Assembly: GCF_963675165.1 (NCBI RefSeq)
Contig: NC_087377.1
Location: forward strand, 8,635,122 to 8,699,121
Length of the DNA stretch: 64,000 nucleotides
Direction: 5' to 3'
Source of the DNA: Halichondria panicea
Lineage: Eukaryota > Porifera > Demospongiae > Suberitida > Halichondriidae
Positions 31,901-44,263 of this stretch are shown one piece after another (position 1 is the first letter of the stretch; each line of letters opens with the position of its first letter). Both the position numbers and the translations under genes were made by a program. The notes beneath the pieces were generated by a model that was given only the letters and a program-made list of their open reading frames with translations, did not search any database and was not told where the DNA came from.

Positions 31901-32499
31901 ATCTTCCACTTAAAATGTGGATAGCATAGCACAGGAAAGAGTGGTTTTTGACATGTGAACTTTTAGTCCTGTCTCACATGTCTCCTCCATGGTAGACATT
32001 CGGGCTGCATTCTTATTAACCAGGACATAACTTCCTTTCAGACATTCTATACATAGTTACTGTGGGTGTAATCCATATATTACTTTACATGGCATGTGGT
32101 ATGACGATTTGTGACCTGACATTTTAATGTGGGAGTCTTTAGTGATGTATGTACAGGGCATTGATGTGTGCAGAAACTGTGGGAGGATTCACCTTTGGTG
32201 TAACGTGTCGACATTTGTCTCTGGAAATTGAACTTACCACACACACACACACACTCCCACAGAATTCAGAGAAAGAGAATAATTCACTAATGTTGTGACA
32301 CAGACTCCTACAAAGTGTTTATAATCATATATGATTGTTTGGCATCAGAATAAGCAGTTTTACTAATCTCCAGTTCTCACTTCAAGTCGCACACCCACTA
32401 CACGTGTACACCACCCATAGTTCTACTACTTCTTGGCTTAAATTAAGCTCACTGGTATCTCCTAAACTTCGTCCTCGCTATTTCGAATCAAACAAAGAG
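28910..32499 (+). other. 3.5-kb stretch without coding features
   Basis: Probably first intron and 5' UTR of the GAREM-like gene. I saw no conserved frame, RNA gene or terminal-repeat element. A short (AC)n tract lies at about 32,240. A likely acceptor is CACTTCAAG near 32,385. Confidence 0.4.
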
Positions 32500-34078
32500 A
32501 TGGCTGATGACAGAATCTACGAAATGCTCAACCCTGCTGACCAATGGAATGGCAACCCTGTAAACGGGAGTAAGCTGGTGCGGGCACGCCCACCGGCGCC
32601 TCAGAGAAGTGTGTCTGTCGGAGACAGCTACTACTCAACACCTAGGTGAGTGTAAGAGCTCTAGGTAACATCTATGTTTGTGTATCTGCATGCTCTGGGT
32701 AACATCTACGTTTGTGTATCTGCATGCTCTGGGTAATATCTACGTTTGTGTATCTGCATGCTCTGGGTAACATCTATGTTTGTGTATCTGCATGCTCTGG
32801 GTAACATCTATGTTTGTGTACATGTACGTATCTGCATGATCTAGACAGCATCTACGTTAGTGTACGTTCAGTGTTTACATTGGAGTATGTGTTTAATGTT
32901 CCGGACACTAATACAGGATGCTGCCATGATTGTACCTTCACTGTTAGTCTAGGTACCACATGCCACGTGTATGATATCAGTGAATCTCAGTTTCAGACTG
33001 GTAGGATGTAATAATAATAATAATTGTGCCCACTGTATTATTGTGCTTACTGTCACACAGGATGATCAATGCCACTCCTCCCCTCCCCCGTACTCAACCT
33101 CCGTCCGTGCCCCCTCGTAACAGGCACTGCTCTGAGGGAGAGGGCTTCAACTCGGGATCATTTGGTAGTTCCCCCAGTGAAAGAGGGCTATTCTTCCCAG
33201 GGAGAAAGACTCCCACGACAGGTTAGCCTTCGTATACTTCTATTTAGCAAATGCATGTATGTTTGTGTAAGTTTGTAGAATGTGATAATTGTTCCTGTAA
33301 TCGCATTGTTACATTGATTAGAGCCACAATGTTCTAATGTACTCTTTGCCCCCCCCCCCATCCAGGTATCACAAAATCCCCCAGTGTGCATAGTGTCAAC
33401 TCCATCCATTCTTGTACGGCCGTCGAGGAGCTTCCTCTCTGTGACTTCATGACCAGGTGAGTCATAATGTACATGCACATCTAGTCACATTCACTTGATG
33501 CGTACATGTGCAATAGTCAAGGAAATAACCCATTGAAAGCTAAATGAGTCCTAATAGTATGGATTGTCCTATCCTATGAACAATCAAACGATGCATTCCG
33601 TACCTATTAGGAGCTCTATCACATGGTGTGTTAATAATGTTAATTTACATGCAAAGATCGGTAACTAGTCTCAAGCACAAATTAATTTTCTTCAGATACT
33701 CCAAGAATTTGCCGCTACGTGTGAAGGCGTGCAAAGGTTATTATGGAGAGTGTGACAGCACTGCAGTGACCACTGGGGATATGCTCAACCTACACTTTGT
33801 CAAAAACACCAAGGTAATTATCAGCCTGGTGTTTTTCTTCCTTTTGAAAGAAGCTGTGATAGAGTGACAATGTGCTTTGTGTTTGTGCATGGGCTCCGTA
33901 TTAGCAGACTCTCTACAATGTCCAATGTACTGTAGATAACAATCATGAGGTGTTGATTGAACTGATCATAAGATGTCCTCTGGGCAAACAAGAGGCCTTT
34001 CACTACATCCATTGTCCACTTTAGCCATGAGCAGTGTATTAACTATACAATTGAAGCTCAGGCCACTGACACCACCAT

Positions 34079-34135
<57 letters not shown>

Positions 34136-37100
34136 AATGCTTATTGAAGTATCCGACCCAGACCAGGGCATTGTCAAGTTCAGTGTACCCCTAAACTCGT
34201 CCATCAGGTTCTCTCCGCTCTACGATCCTCGTCACAAGGTGGATGAGGCCAAAAGGGGATTCAAATTTGATACTGTGGGAGACATATTTTCAGCCAAGGT
34301 ACGTTTATATACAGTACATGTACCAATACATACACATCCAAATGGTCAGTGCATGCTCAAAGGGTAGATCGTACATAGAGAACGTCCAGTTATAGTTATA
34401 CGGAGTACTTTTCATAGCCTCTAGGAAAGCGCCTACCTAAAGGATGTTATGAAATAAAATAATAATTTGTTCTGTGGTAGTTGTGGTAACTGAAATTCAG
34501 ATTCACTGTATCTGTTTCCCTGTGCAGGTAATGCCCAAGGTAGTACGAGCCACCAGGGCCTACACTGGGGGCAGCAGTGACAGCTCTGTGGCTGAGAATG
34601 AGATACTCATCATCAAAAACTCCAAAAGCAAACTAACTGGTCAGTTGACCTGGCATGCTTTTTAGAAATAAAGTTAGCTGTTTGTGGTGGCCCACTTGTG
34701 GTGTGGAAGTCCTGTGCATACATGTAGTTTGTCACCTTATCTCTTACCACATCTTACAATTACTGTATTGGCCAGTAATACCTGAACAGCTGGTTTTGCA
34801 GCTACTGCACTGGTGCCTGACTGGCCCGACCAGTCAAGCTGTTTGGTGTTCGTATATAAATTTTATGGGAGCCCGAGAGATTTTGTATAACTTTATGTAT
34901 GATTTTTTAGCATCTAAAACTATACCCACCCACCCACCCTCCACACACACACACACACACACAGGCAAGCAGCTTCGAGTGTTCAGTCTCTCCACTAAAC
35001 GCAAAAAGACACTGAGTGAGAATTGTGCCGGTCATTTCACCACCAACCCTACCCAACTCCACCTGCCCCTCTGTGAACTCACTACCAGCATGGCAGACTG
35101 TTTCCCCGTCAAGGTGAGCCACGAGACAGAGAGACTATGAGCCCTGCTCTTATAAATATAGCAGGTTGTTGTTTCTTGGGCTTTCAATATCGTGGGAACA
35201 TAGGTTTGGGGTACATGTGTATTCAGTATCGTGGGAATTGAGGTATAATTGTAATGAGTAAAATTCTTCTGGGAACCTAGCCTTTGAACTTGCAACCACT
35301 AATCTGGCCAATCAGTTAAATCAGAAAGAGATGTCCTATGGGTCTACCCTTGTGTACTGTTATTGTAGTAGGACGCTGTTTTTGCGTGGTGTAGCTCATG
35401 CATTTTACAAGAGTTGCACACGTTTGATTAATGATGTCCGACTAGACAATGTGTGTTTCGACCACCAGTACACACATTGATTTTGCACCATTCTCGTGTA
35501 TTTATACTTTCCTATTAATGGTTTCTCTCCCTCACACCACCACAGGCCCTGCTTATGGTGGGACGTGATGCTCTGGACACAATCCTCACAGATTTGCAAG
35601 GAGAGATAGTCACCATGACTAAAGTACACACTGAGCAATCCGTCATTGCCACAAAGTGAGTGATGATTTGCTTAGTTTACAGAGAAGAGTTGCCATTTTG
35701 CAGCTACATGTATTCCTTAAGTACATTTTTATATTGTCTACAATAAAGGAGTGGCGGGTTTACCAATTATAGTAAAAAATGTGTCTGTGTGACCAACAAT
35801 GTAAACTACAAAGTTAAGTACCACAACCTGGTGACATACATTGTATAAACTTTGCATTAACTCTCTCTCTCCTATGCAGCTATTCTGAAGATGGCGATGA
35901 TTGTGGCGAGGAGACAGAGATTGCGGAGATACCCTTTGACTTGGACATAGAGGTGGAGGCCCTCGCGCTGGATGACCACGAGATAGACCGACTGAGAGCG
36001 GAAACTGCGTAAGTTGGTGTACACCCACTCACACTACATACAGTAATGAAGTTAGCACATGTCCATGGTGTAGGTGTCATCTCCCTTGGGGCCGTTTCTA
36101 CATTGTAAGCTCAATTATTTTATGCTGCATACTAGCATATTTGCAGCTGGGGTACAAATTGGTCTTAACGCTCTAGTAATAAGATTGAGCTCATCCCTGC
36201 TTTATCGCTCACACACACTCACACAGGCAAATGCATGACAACTTTGACCCCTACTCGGTGTGTATCTACCAAACCATGCCCACCAGCCGACTCTACGATA
36301 TCCAATGTCATCTTTATAAAACGACTTCAGGAATCAATGATTTCAGGTAGGTACTCTCCTCTCTCCATTATGTACCTGAGAACCACTTATTTGTCTAGGG
36401 ACACAATGATATCACTCATCGTTATATAATTATAATTCTTGCTTTATTAAATATGAGATTGACTTGAATGGATTTTTCTTCACACAGAGGTTTGGACATT
36501 GTACGACCCATATCCATCACCAAGAGAGCGTCGTCCACCAGCTCCGTTAGCTCAGCCCCAAACACTCCTGGGGTGAGTAATACATGTACATGTTTATTGT
36601 GTCCAGCACTCGTCTAATATGATTTGTTCTATTGCAGCATTACCAACCGCTCAACGTTGTGGAGTTTAATGATAAAAAGTGTACAGATTATTACGTTGTG
36701 ATGGCTCCCAAGAGAAGCTCTTCTCAGCATTCACAGGTAACAGTTAATAGCTTTGCTCACTCACACACACACAACACACTAGTCTTTTGTCAAATATAAT
36801 CTGTGGCAGTATGTTTTAAGCACACATACAATGTTTCGGAATAGTAGTTAAAGGTAGCGCATGTTGCAAAAAAAAGTTCTTGGTTGTTGTGAAACAGTTG
36901 TGTATAGTCTTTTGTCAAACTAAGAAGACATCCACTGTACTTCAACACACACAGGAGGAGAACGGGTCTGACAACTCCGAAGACTCTGGGATTTCCCAGT
37001 GCTCACAGATCTCAGTGCTTGAGCAACAACACCAAAACTTTGAGTCTAACATGTCCAAAATGATGGAGGAAATCACTCGTCTCAAGTCAAAGACAGAACA

Positions 37101-40100
37101 TCTGACAAGACGCTGTGACTCTCTTCAAACTCAGCTCAGGATGGTCAACTCTGCAGGGAGGTGAGTGATGTGTGTGTGTGGGGGGAGTGTGGAAGAATAG
37201 TTGGTTGGCTGGCTGCCTGACGAGTATGTAAATTGAGGGAAAATGTCGTTTGTGTTTACTCCCTTAATTTGCTCTGTGTACATTGTTACATTTACATAGT
37301 GACTCTTCCCTTCCCCAGGAACCGTGATATCAGTGAGTGCAGTAATCTTTCTGAGAGCCCTCCCTTCTTGGACAACAGACCACCAGCACCACTACCACGT
37401 GAGTAACATGGATATGAAGTTGGTAACATAGCCTGGATGGTAATTTCTGCTTTTTGCTGCTACATGTTGAATTAGGCTTGATAGCATGCATACCCCACAC
37501 ACACATGTATATTATGTAAATTAATCCTCACTCACCTTCCCTCCCCCGCTCACAGACAATGTTCGTGTCCGCTCTCCGACACCAGTAGAAGACCCCGCTG
37601 GCCCATACCATCTGATCGCAGACCACGAGAGAAGATCCTCTAGTCCTGCTATTGCAAAAATACAGCTCTCAAATGAAGAATTCCTCACATCCATAAATCA
37701 TCAACAGGTACTTTATAGTTTATTAGATTTTTGTTCTGCTGTGGTGTGTTTGGTGGTGGTGTCCTGGTGTTATTGGGATACATATACCACTTGTATATCA
37801 TGTAGATGTCTGTGTCTACGGTTTAGTTTGGGTGGGCAGTTGTCAGTAAATATAATTATAGCCATTTCTAATTGTTTAGTTCCAGTAAAGACGGCTCTCT
37901 TCCTACTGGCTTCCCTGTTGAGACTAGTTATGTCAGGTTTCCATAATTATTATCTGCCTAGAATTGTTTTGATGGTGGTGTTCAATCAACCAGTCTATTG
38001 GGTTTGAAGTAATGCAACTATTGTTTATATCTCATATACCACATAATGAGGATACCCCTATAATCTGAAATGGCCTCATTTATGGCGTGGTTGTGTGGGG
38101 ATGTGCTCACAATGGGACTATTGTAGTGGTGTAGTGTTTTGGCTAATTATGTCGTATTTTCCCATTCTATTTATGTCTCTATTCAAGCTTGCCACATTCC
38201 TGCAATAGTCTGGAACTGTATGTTATTATTAGGGCAGACCTTTCAGTTTGAGAAGTAGTATAATCATTTAGGAGGGTTGTTGTGTGTCCGGAATAAAGAG
38301 GCTAACAGTGTGTGTGTGCTAGTTGAATCTCCTGTAATGTAGGAAGTTTGAGCAGTGTCCAAAGTGTAGGGTCTTTCTCAAATGTGTGTAACTTGTCCAT
38401 GTTACCTTATATCTACTGAACCCATCCTTATTGTCTGTCATAAGGTTTGTTTACAACCTCGCACAAGACATGGAGCGTGCAATAACCGCATGTAATTGTT
38501 CATTGTTAACTATATTCCCAGGTTACTAGTGGTATGATCAAATTAAGACAATAGCATTGAGTGGTCATACCATGCAGTTATGTCATTGTTTAAACATCAC
38601 AAGGCGACTTTGTTTCCATTGTGTGTTGATTGAGCGTGTTGTGTATTAAACTAAGGAATGTTTCCAAATGCAGAATGCTACCCTTGAGTATACGGTCACC
38701 ATTGGCGTGAGTATGCATTAGACACTATGTGATCCTAAGTGGATGTATGCTCAGTCACCATGGTGTGAGACATTTTTCCAATCAAAATTTAATCCTAAAG
38801 TGGATGCATGCTCAGTCTCCCGTGGTAAAAACTTGCCGCACTGGTGCTCTTGTGCCTAATACAGTATAGCGAATAATTTTTTTGTAGATCGGCTATTTTT
38901 GTGAATTTCGCTCTTTCAAGGATGCATTTTCACTTCTTCGTTGAAATCTACAAATATTAGCCCTTGACCGAAAATTACCTGCTATACGCTATATGGTACG
39001 TGTAGCTCTGTTAGGTATAAAACAGTAGGCACTATACTCCCCCACGATTGCTATTGTTTTCGATTTGTTTTGACTTTTGGAGGTATGGTGCACGTGTTTA
39101 CTGTTAGTTTTGTGTGCATTGTCCAGTTTAACCATTGGCTAGCTAATGCTATTCATGTGAGAAAGTGCAGCTAAAGTGGGTGGTGGCAGACCATAGGAGT
39201 GTGCCAAAGGAGTGTTGATTGATTTTACTTGAGTGTATGAATTTTATCTATCCACAGGTCAAGTGTTGTGGTATGATTGGGGCTCTGATAGGTTGGGAGA
39301 GGGGAGACTGGATGTCTGGTTTTGTTACCAGAGTATTTTGAATTGCTTTTATCTGTGTGCTGCCTATTGATTTACCATCTGGTACTACTCCCAAGTGAAT
39401 TTTGATACCCTTTGCTTTACTGCATGGGTTAACTTCCTTGGATTTTCCTTCTCAGAATAATTATGTACCCGAGAAAACTGACCTGATTGCAGTGAATTAA
39501 TTTTGTTACATTCCTGTTCCATTGTTGACCGGTATCTTAATTGTTACTAGCTGTTGGTTTGGTGTGGTGTGATTTGTATGGCATCTGGTTTCAAATAGAA
39601 TTAAACTTACAAGTATGGTGAATGTCCAACAAGGTTATGGTGTGGTAGTGTGTTTCGGAACTTGTGAAAGCCTGTGAATCAGGATAGACAGGCATGTTGT
39701 CAGTGTGTACACTCTCTTTGTGTTTTGTTAAGTGTACCTAAGTGTTTAAACATTGATAATTATACTAGGGTGACTGCTTTATAGTTTATAGTGGGATTGT
39801 GCTCATGCACTGCAAGCTGCTAGATACCCACCCATTCATGACTGATTTCAATGGGTTTTTTTCCACATTAGGTTCTTAACCTGCTGGATGTGATGGGCAT
39901 GAAACAGTACCAGGACAAGTTCAAACAAGAACAAGTCGATGGTGAGATACTGGCAGAGTGTGATGAGACTGTACTCACCAACGATCTCGGAGTGACATCA
40001 AGACTGCATCGAATGAGGCTACTCAAGATTATATCAGGTACGTATATTTGGCTATTAACTACTAGTACAGGTTTTTAATCTAAAGTCTCCATCACTGTTG

Positions 40101-40348
40101 TACATGTATGCATTTTCAATAATTTGTGTTTTGTCGTTATAATGCTCCTTTACCTAATCGCCTTACATGATCTATTTACCGCTTTTTAAATTGATGATCC
40201 TTACTGGATGTTACTATAGTCAATAGTGACTAATCGTATTTTCTCTCTTTCTGCAGGTCGCCACTCAGCCAAATGCATATTAGCTGGAGAGGACCCCTAC
40301 CCTAAGAAGGCTGCCACTCCAATACTAACAGAGAGTGGCTCAGAATGA
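32500..40348 (+). CDS. GAREM-like adaptor: CABIT domain + SAM domain, 726 aa
   Basis: Seventeen exons splice in phase to one 726-aa frame: 32500-32645, 33061-33221, 33366-33456, 33696-33813, 34134-34298, 34528-34639, 34965-35113, 35546-35655, 35880-36008, 36227-36346, 36488-36572, 36638-36736, 36955-37160, 37319-37398, 37556-37707, 39872-40037, 40257-40348. Met is in MADDRIYEM. Residues about 54-69 are proline-rich SH3 sites (PPLPRTQPPSVPPR). A single CABIT domain follows (about 120-390; LPLRVKACKGYYGE, FPVKALLMVGRDAL). Then a Ser-rich region, a coiled coil (about 510-560; MMEEITRLKSK) and a C-terminal SAM domain (about 625-697; LLDVMGMKQYQDKFKQEQVD). CABIT plus C-terminal SAM is the GAREM plan; THEMIS has two CABITs and no SAM. 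GAREM1 binds Grb2 and promotes ERK signalling below receptor tyrosine kinases. Tyrosines in DRIYEM and DSYYSTP are possible docking sites. Confidence 0.9.
32646..32845 (+). repeat. ~34-bp tandem repeat in intron 1
   Basis: About five copies of GCTCTGGGTAACATCTACG + TTTGTGTATCTGCAT begin at the donor site. The exon 1 donor (AG|GTGAGT at 32,645/32,646) abuts the array. Confidence 0.85.
34079..34133 (+). repeat. (CA)n microsatellite forming the intron 4 acceptor tract
   Basis: An uninterrupted CA tract of about 54 bp ends in CAG at the 3' splice site of exon 5. It takes the place of a normal polypyrimidine tract. A shorter (AC)n plays the same part before exon 7 (34,943-34,964). Confidence 0.85.
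37708..39871 (+). other. Intron 15 of the GAREM-like gene, with one MITE
   Basis: 2.2 kb without coding support; the frame at 37,741-38,007 is chance. A MITE-like inverted pair lies at about 38,872-38,992 (GTATAGCGAATAATTTTTTT...AAAATTACCTGCTATAC), of the same family as 1743-1922. Confidence 0.5.
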
Positions 40349-41047
40349 GAAAACATTGTTCATGATGTTATTTATTGTCTGTCTGTTTCCGTATGTGAAG
40401 CTGTACGTTTTAACATTGCACACTGATCAACTAAGATCTTTTATTTATTATTTCCATTTCCGCTCCGTTTTTCTAGTCTTCTTTCGTTTAAACTCCGGTC
40501 ACCTGACCATGAGTTCTTTTGCATCTGCTGGATTATTCCTGCTCAATCATTTTTTGTTGAATTTTTGGCGACCGCTTTTATTGTCCGTAATATATAATTA
40601 TAATAAATTATTATTCAATTTCAAATTATTATTATAGTAAAATAGAGCTATACTTATGTAATGCGCATGTGAGCTATATAGGGCCTGCGTGATTATTTTA
40701 GATGTGGTTTCCACGATTCGTTCCCATAAAGCCAGGAAAGATATACTGAAAAAAGAGCACTGAGCTAGCTGAAGAAAGGGATCGAATTGGAAAGGTACAT
40801 TATTCATGATCTAGCTACATAATAAGTATATATTATGGACCCCCCCCCCCCACCATACACGTACACTAGCTAACTCAATCGATCCAAGTCGTCTTGCAAT
40901 TTTGACCAGTGTTAGATGATCGTGTACACATTATTTACATTTTTATCATACACTGTAATAATATTATTGTGTATGAAATCGAAGTTCTCGACCCCCATGC
41001 ATTCTCGACCCCCATGCATATATGCACACCCACTCGATCAGAGCAAT

Positions 41048-43282
41048 ATGGCCCTATCACCTGCAAGTATCGCTGTCATAATAGTGACTCTCCTCCTCCT
41101 CTTCTACATGGCTCTCATCAGCCTCGTCGCATTCTTCAGGTGATGAAATTCTGTCAATATTCTGTCAATAATTATTCTGTCAATGTCAATGCCAATGAAA
41201 AAAAAGTAATGAGATTCTAAATGCGTTTTATTATTAGCACGTACTTATTTTAGCGTTAATTTTGCTAAAATAGTTAATAGTATGGCTAAGAGTGCAATAT
41301 GAGATAATAGCACGAGTAACAAGCAAACTAATAATTATTGTACACCAAGTGCTATTAACCTTTCCAGTGCTTGTTATGAGTGGTATTAATCCCTTATTGC
41401 ACGAGTAGCCATACTATTGATATCTAATCGTGTATTATGAAGTTTTCTGCAGTTTTTATTAACATTTTCGGCCGCAGCCGTTATTCGAAAATTGACAGCG
41501 TGCAATTACTTGACAGGTAATTGCTCGCTGTCAATGACAACGTACAATTACTGGACCAGATGTGATACGGGATTAATTGCTGTACACTCTCCAATCGCTA
41601 ATAGTACATCATATGATTAGGTTTATAATAGCATATATACCGTATAATCTGGTTAGTAAGCGCATGCGTTTATAGGGGAAAGAGCAGGCCTCTATGTGCC
41701 TATTATCCGAATCACTTATAAATATTAACCACGCCCATGACGTTTCAATGAAGCAAATCTCCATTAGCTTGCTCGATCGTTTGTCTGCAAGAGGTCTATA
41801 GTCATATCTAACAGCAGTAACACAACTACCGGTAGTGAAAGAATCTAAAGAAGTGTGGAGACTAGTTTTTGGGAAGAGAACTGTGCAGAAAACTATGCGC
41901 CTTCTATCAAGGCTCTTGGTCTGCTAACCAGTATGCGCCTTTATAGTTGATGTGCGCTTATTAACCAGATTATACGGTAGATTGAAAGCCTCGATCCCAG
42001 GCCGCACTTCCTCGCTTTGAAGTAAGATTGAAAAGGAAAGTGATTGGAAACGAAAATGTTTGTGTGAAACACTCCGCGTTATAGGGCGTGGATAGTCAGC
42101 ATGTTCATTACCTGTTGTGACTGCCCTACAAGTGCTGTACAAAGAAACAGTGAAATTGATCACTTTTAATGTTGAAAGTAAAGAGAATCTAGCTCTAAAA
42201 AGTCGAATAATCCGCTCAGCCACTATCACTAAACAAATAACAAGAAGGAACAGCCCTTACTATGAAGTCGTGGGAGGTCAAGGCCCGTGGTATGTCTACT
42301 AAAGTAGTTTGAAGGACTATACTGCTAACGTTTATGAACAGTACAGCTTATCCATAATTATCATGAAGCCGTTCTATGTAGCACTTAGATACATAATAAC
42401 CAAGTCAAGCAATGTCCTTTGCTGTTTTGACTTCACAGCAGGGAAAGAGAAAAGAGTAATTCAAGCTAAACTTAACAAAAATTGGAAACAGAGTTAAGAC
42501 AACGGATTTAGATTGTCAGTGGTAGACTCTACCAAATTTTATTTTTTCATATCTATACGTACCGTACTTATTCGATTTAAAGCGACCCTCCAAATATGCG
42601 ACACCCTCAATCTTTTCTAATTTTCTGACCTCTAAAAGTAGCGACTGCTGCGTTAACAATTATTTTTTTATGTCGCATCCTAAATAGAGGTCAAACCACA
42701 GCCTCGATTCCAGGCCGCAAGAAACAATGTAATTTAAGCGGCCTATAATCGAGGATAGTAGAGTATATAACTTCCAATTAGATGTGACCCTCTAAATATG
42801 AAATATGCGACCCTCTAAATATGAAATATGCGACCCTCTAAATATGAAATATGCGACACCATGCAGGACTTCAACATAATTTTCAACCTCCAAAAGAAAC
42901 GACCTCTGGCTTTGTAATTATTTAAAGTGTCGCAATGGTTTCTATAATTTTAGATAATGATCTCGGGACCACAATCTACTACCGGGCCAATAAACAGCTT
43001 GTAATAACTAATATATATACATGTACATCAACTTCCACATGCAGATTTATGATTGACAAAAGGAGGGCAACAAATAGCGAGTGGAGGATATCTGAGAAAG
43101 AGCTGTTCATATACGGGATAGTGGGCGGAGCTATTGGAGGTTTTTGTGCAATGTGGGTATTTCGACACAAGACATCAAAGAGACAATTCTGTGTTCCCTA
43201 TACTGTGCTTTTTGTGTTGAACTTGTTAGTGATGTTAACCATTATAATTGTTCTTATTGCTGTGCCCAGTGCACTTGGGTGA
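41048..43282 (+). CDS. DUF1294 small membrane protein, copy 1 (109 aa)
   Basis: Exon 1 (41,048-41,139) encodes MALSPASIAVIIVTLLLLFY..., one membrane span, and ends in phase 2 at CAG|GTGATG. Exon 2 (43,045-43,282) starts in phase after CATGCAG and encodes FMIDKRRATNSEWRISEKEL, GIVGGAIGGFCAMWVFRHKT, KRQF and a last hydrophobic span. DKRxA...RIxE...GGxxGA...FRHKTxK is the DUF1294 signature. Length and three to four spans fit the family, which has no known function. The 1.9-kb intron holds a MITE (41,639-41,978), a long inverted repeat (about 41,230-41,420) and the 5' part of a duplicated block. Confidence 0.8.
41639..41978. mobile_element. MITE with ACCGTATAATCTGGTTA ends
   Basis: ACCGTATAATCTGGTTAGTAAGCGCA at 41,639 is inverted at 41,978 as TGCGCTTATTAACCAGATTATACGGT. 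The interior is 340 bp and non-coding, inside the copy 1 intron. Confidence 0.7.
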
Positions 43283-43660
43283 TTTGTGATAAGTTTTTTG
43301 AAATGAAAATGTCCATGCATGCAGAGTGTGCGTATAAAAATAATGGCCAAAGCTCTTTTCGTGATACCAACCGGTTCTCATTAATAGTGTAGGAGGGAGA
43401 AAATCGTCTGGTTACGTATACTCTGGGCATATTTTTCTATCAGCCAGGAATGTGTAATCATCCTGTTAACCGATTACGTGGATAATAACCCTAAATAGAA
43501 CTTGAAAGTATCTTACGTTTTGTAACATTCCATCCGACGACTGAAAAAGTATGCTTAGAGTAACCGGACGGTTCTCTCCCCCCCCACGCTACTAATGAGA
43601 ACCGGCTGGTATCACGAAACTAGGCCAAAGCACATAATAATTATTATTCCAGGCACCTAA
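42511..43660 (+). repeat. Direct duplication, copy A (~1.1 kb)
   Basis: Nearly identical to 49,824-50,885, from CTCTACCAAATTTTATTTTT through the DUF1294 exon and the CGTGATACC MITE. Copy A has extra units of a 23-bp tandem repeat (GCGACCCTCTAAATATGAAA, 42,785-42,855). Confidence 0.85.
43354..43622. mobile_element. MITE with TTTCGTGATACCAGCCGGTT ends and 9-bp TSD
   Basis: TTTTCGTGATACCAACCGGT at 43,356 and its inverse ACCGGCTGGTATCACGAAAC near 43,620. GGCCAAAGC flanks both sides (43,345-43,353 and 43,623-43,631). Nine-bp TSDs suggest mobilisation by Mutator-type transposases. A second copy in the duplicated block lies near 50,585-50,848. Confidence 0.75.
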
Positions 43661-44263
43661 GGCTTAGGTGCCTGGAATAATAATTATAGCTTAGGCTAAG
43701 CCAATGTACTGGTATTAGGCCACACCATAATTATGTTTCACGGATTTTCTGGGTCATATTTTTGCAGAATGCCAAAAAATAAACCAATTAGTGGTCTAGG
43801 TCAGAATAGCCACGTGATCTAGCAAAACGTTGTAATGTTTGCTAAAGTGACTTTTTGTGGTGTGTTGTGACTCTGTTTGTGGTTTATAATGCCCGGATAT
43901 TCATCAATTTTTCAATTTTTCCCTTCTGTTTTTGGGGAGTAAAACTTAAAAGTTCCTGAAACCAAGGGCACATTATATCTCTGTATATACGCCCTTGGTG
44001 AAAACATAAGATCAATTTGGTGTGGCCTTACAATACAAGATAATAACAAGGGCTTCTACATGCATGTATACGCCCATAATTCCCAGGCCGATTTTTCTTT
44101 AATAATAGAACAGGAACGGCTCTCTTCCAGAGAAAAATCGGCCTCTGGGAAGTTTGTTGGGAAGACTGCACTGACAGAAACAGAAACCTATTCTACTTAT
44201 ACAAGTACAATCTACTGTCTTGCGGCCAATTCTGTAGAGAAGAAGTTCAAGGCTTCGGATATA

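Noticed and set aside
34077-34133. Met followed by a Thr-His repeat open frame
   Set aside because: Translation of a CA microsatellite; the true exon begins after it at the AG acceptor.
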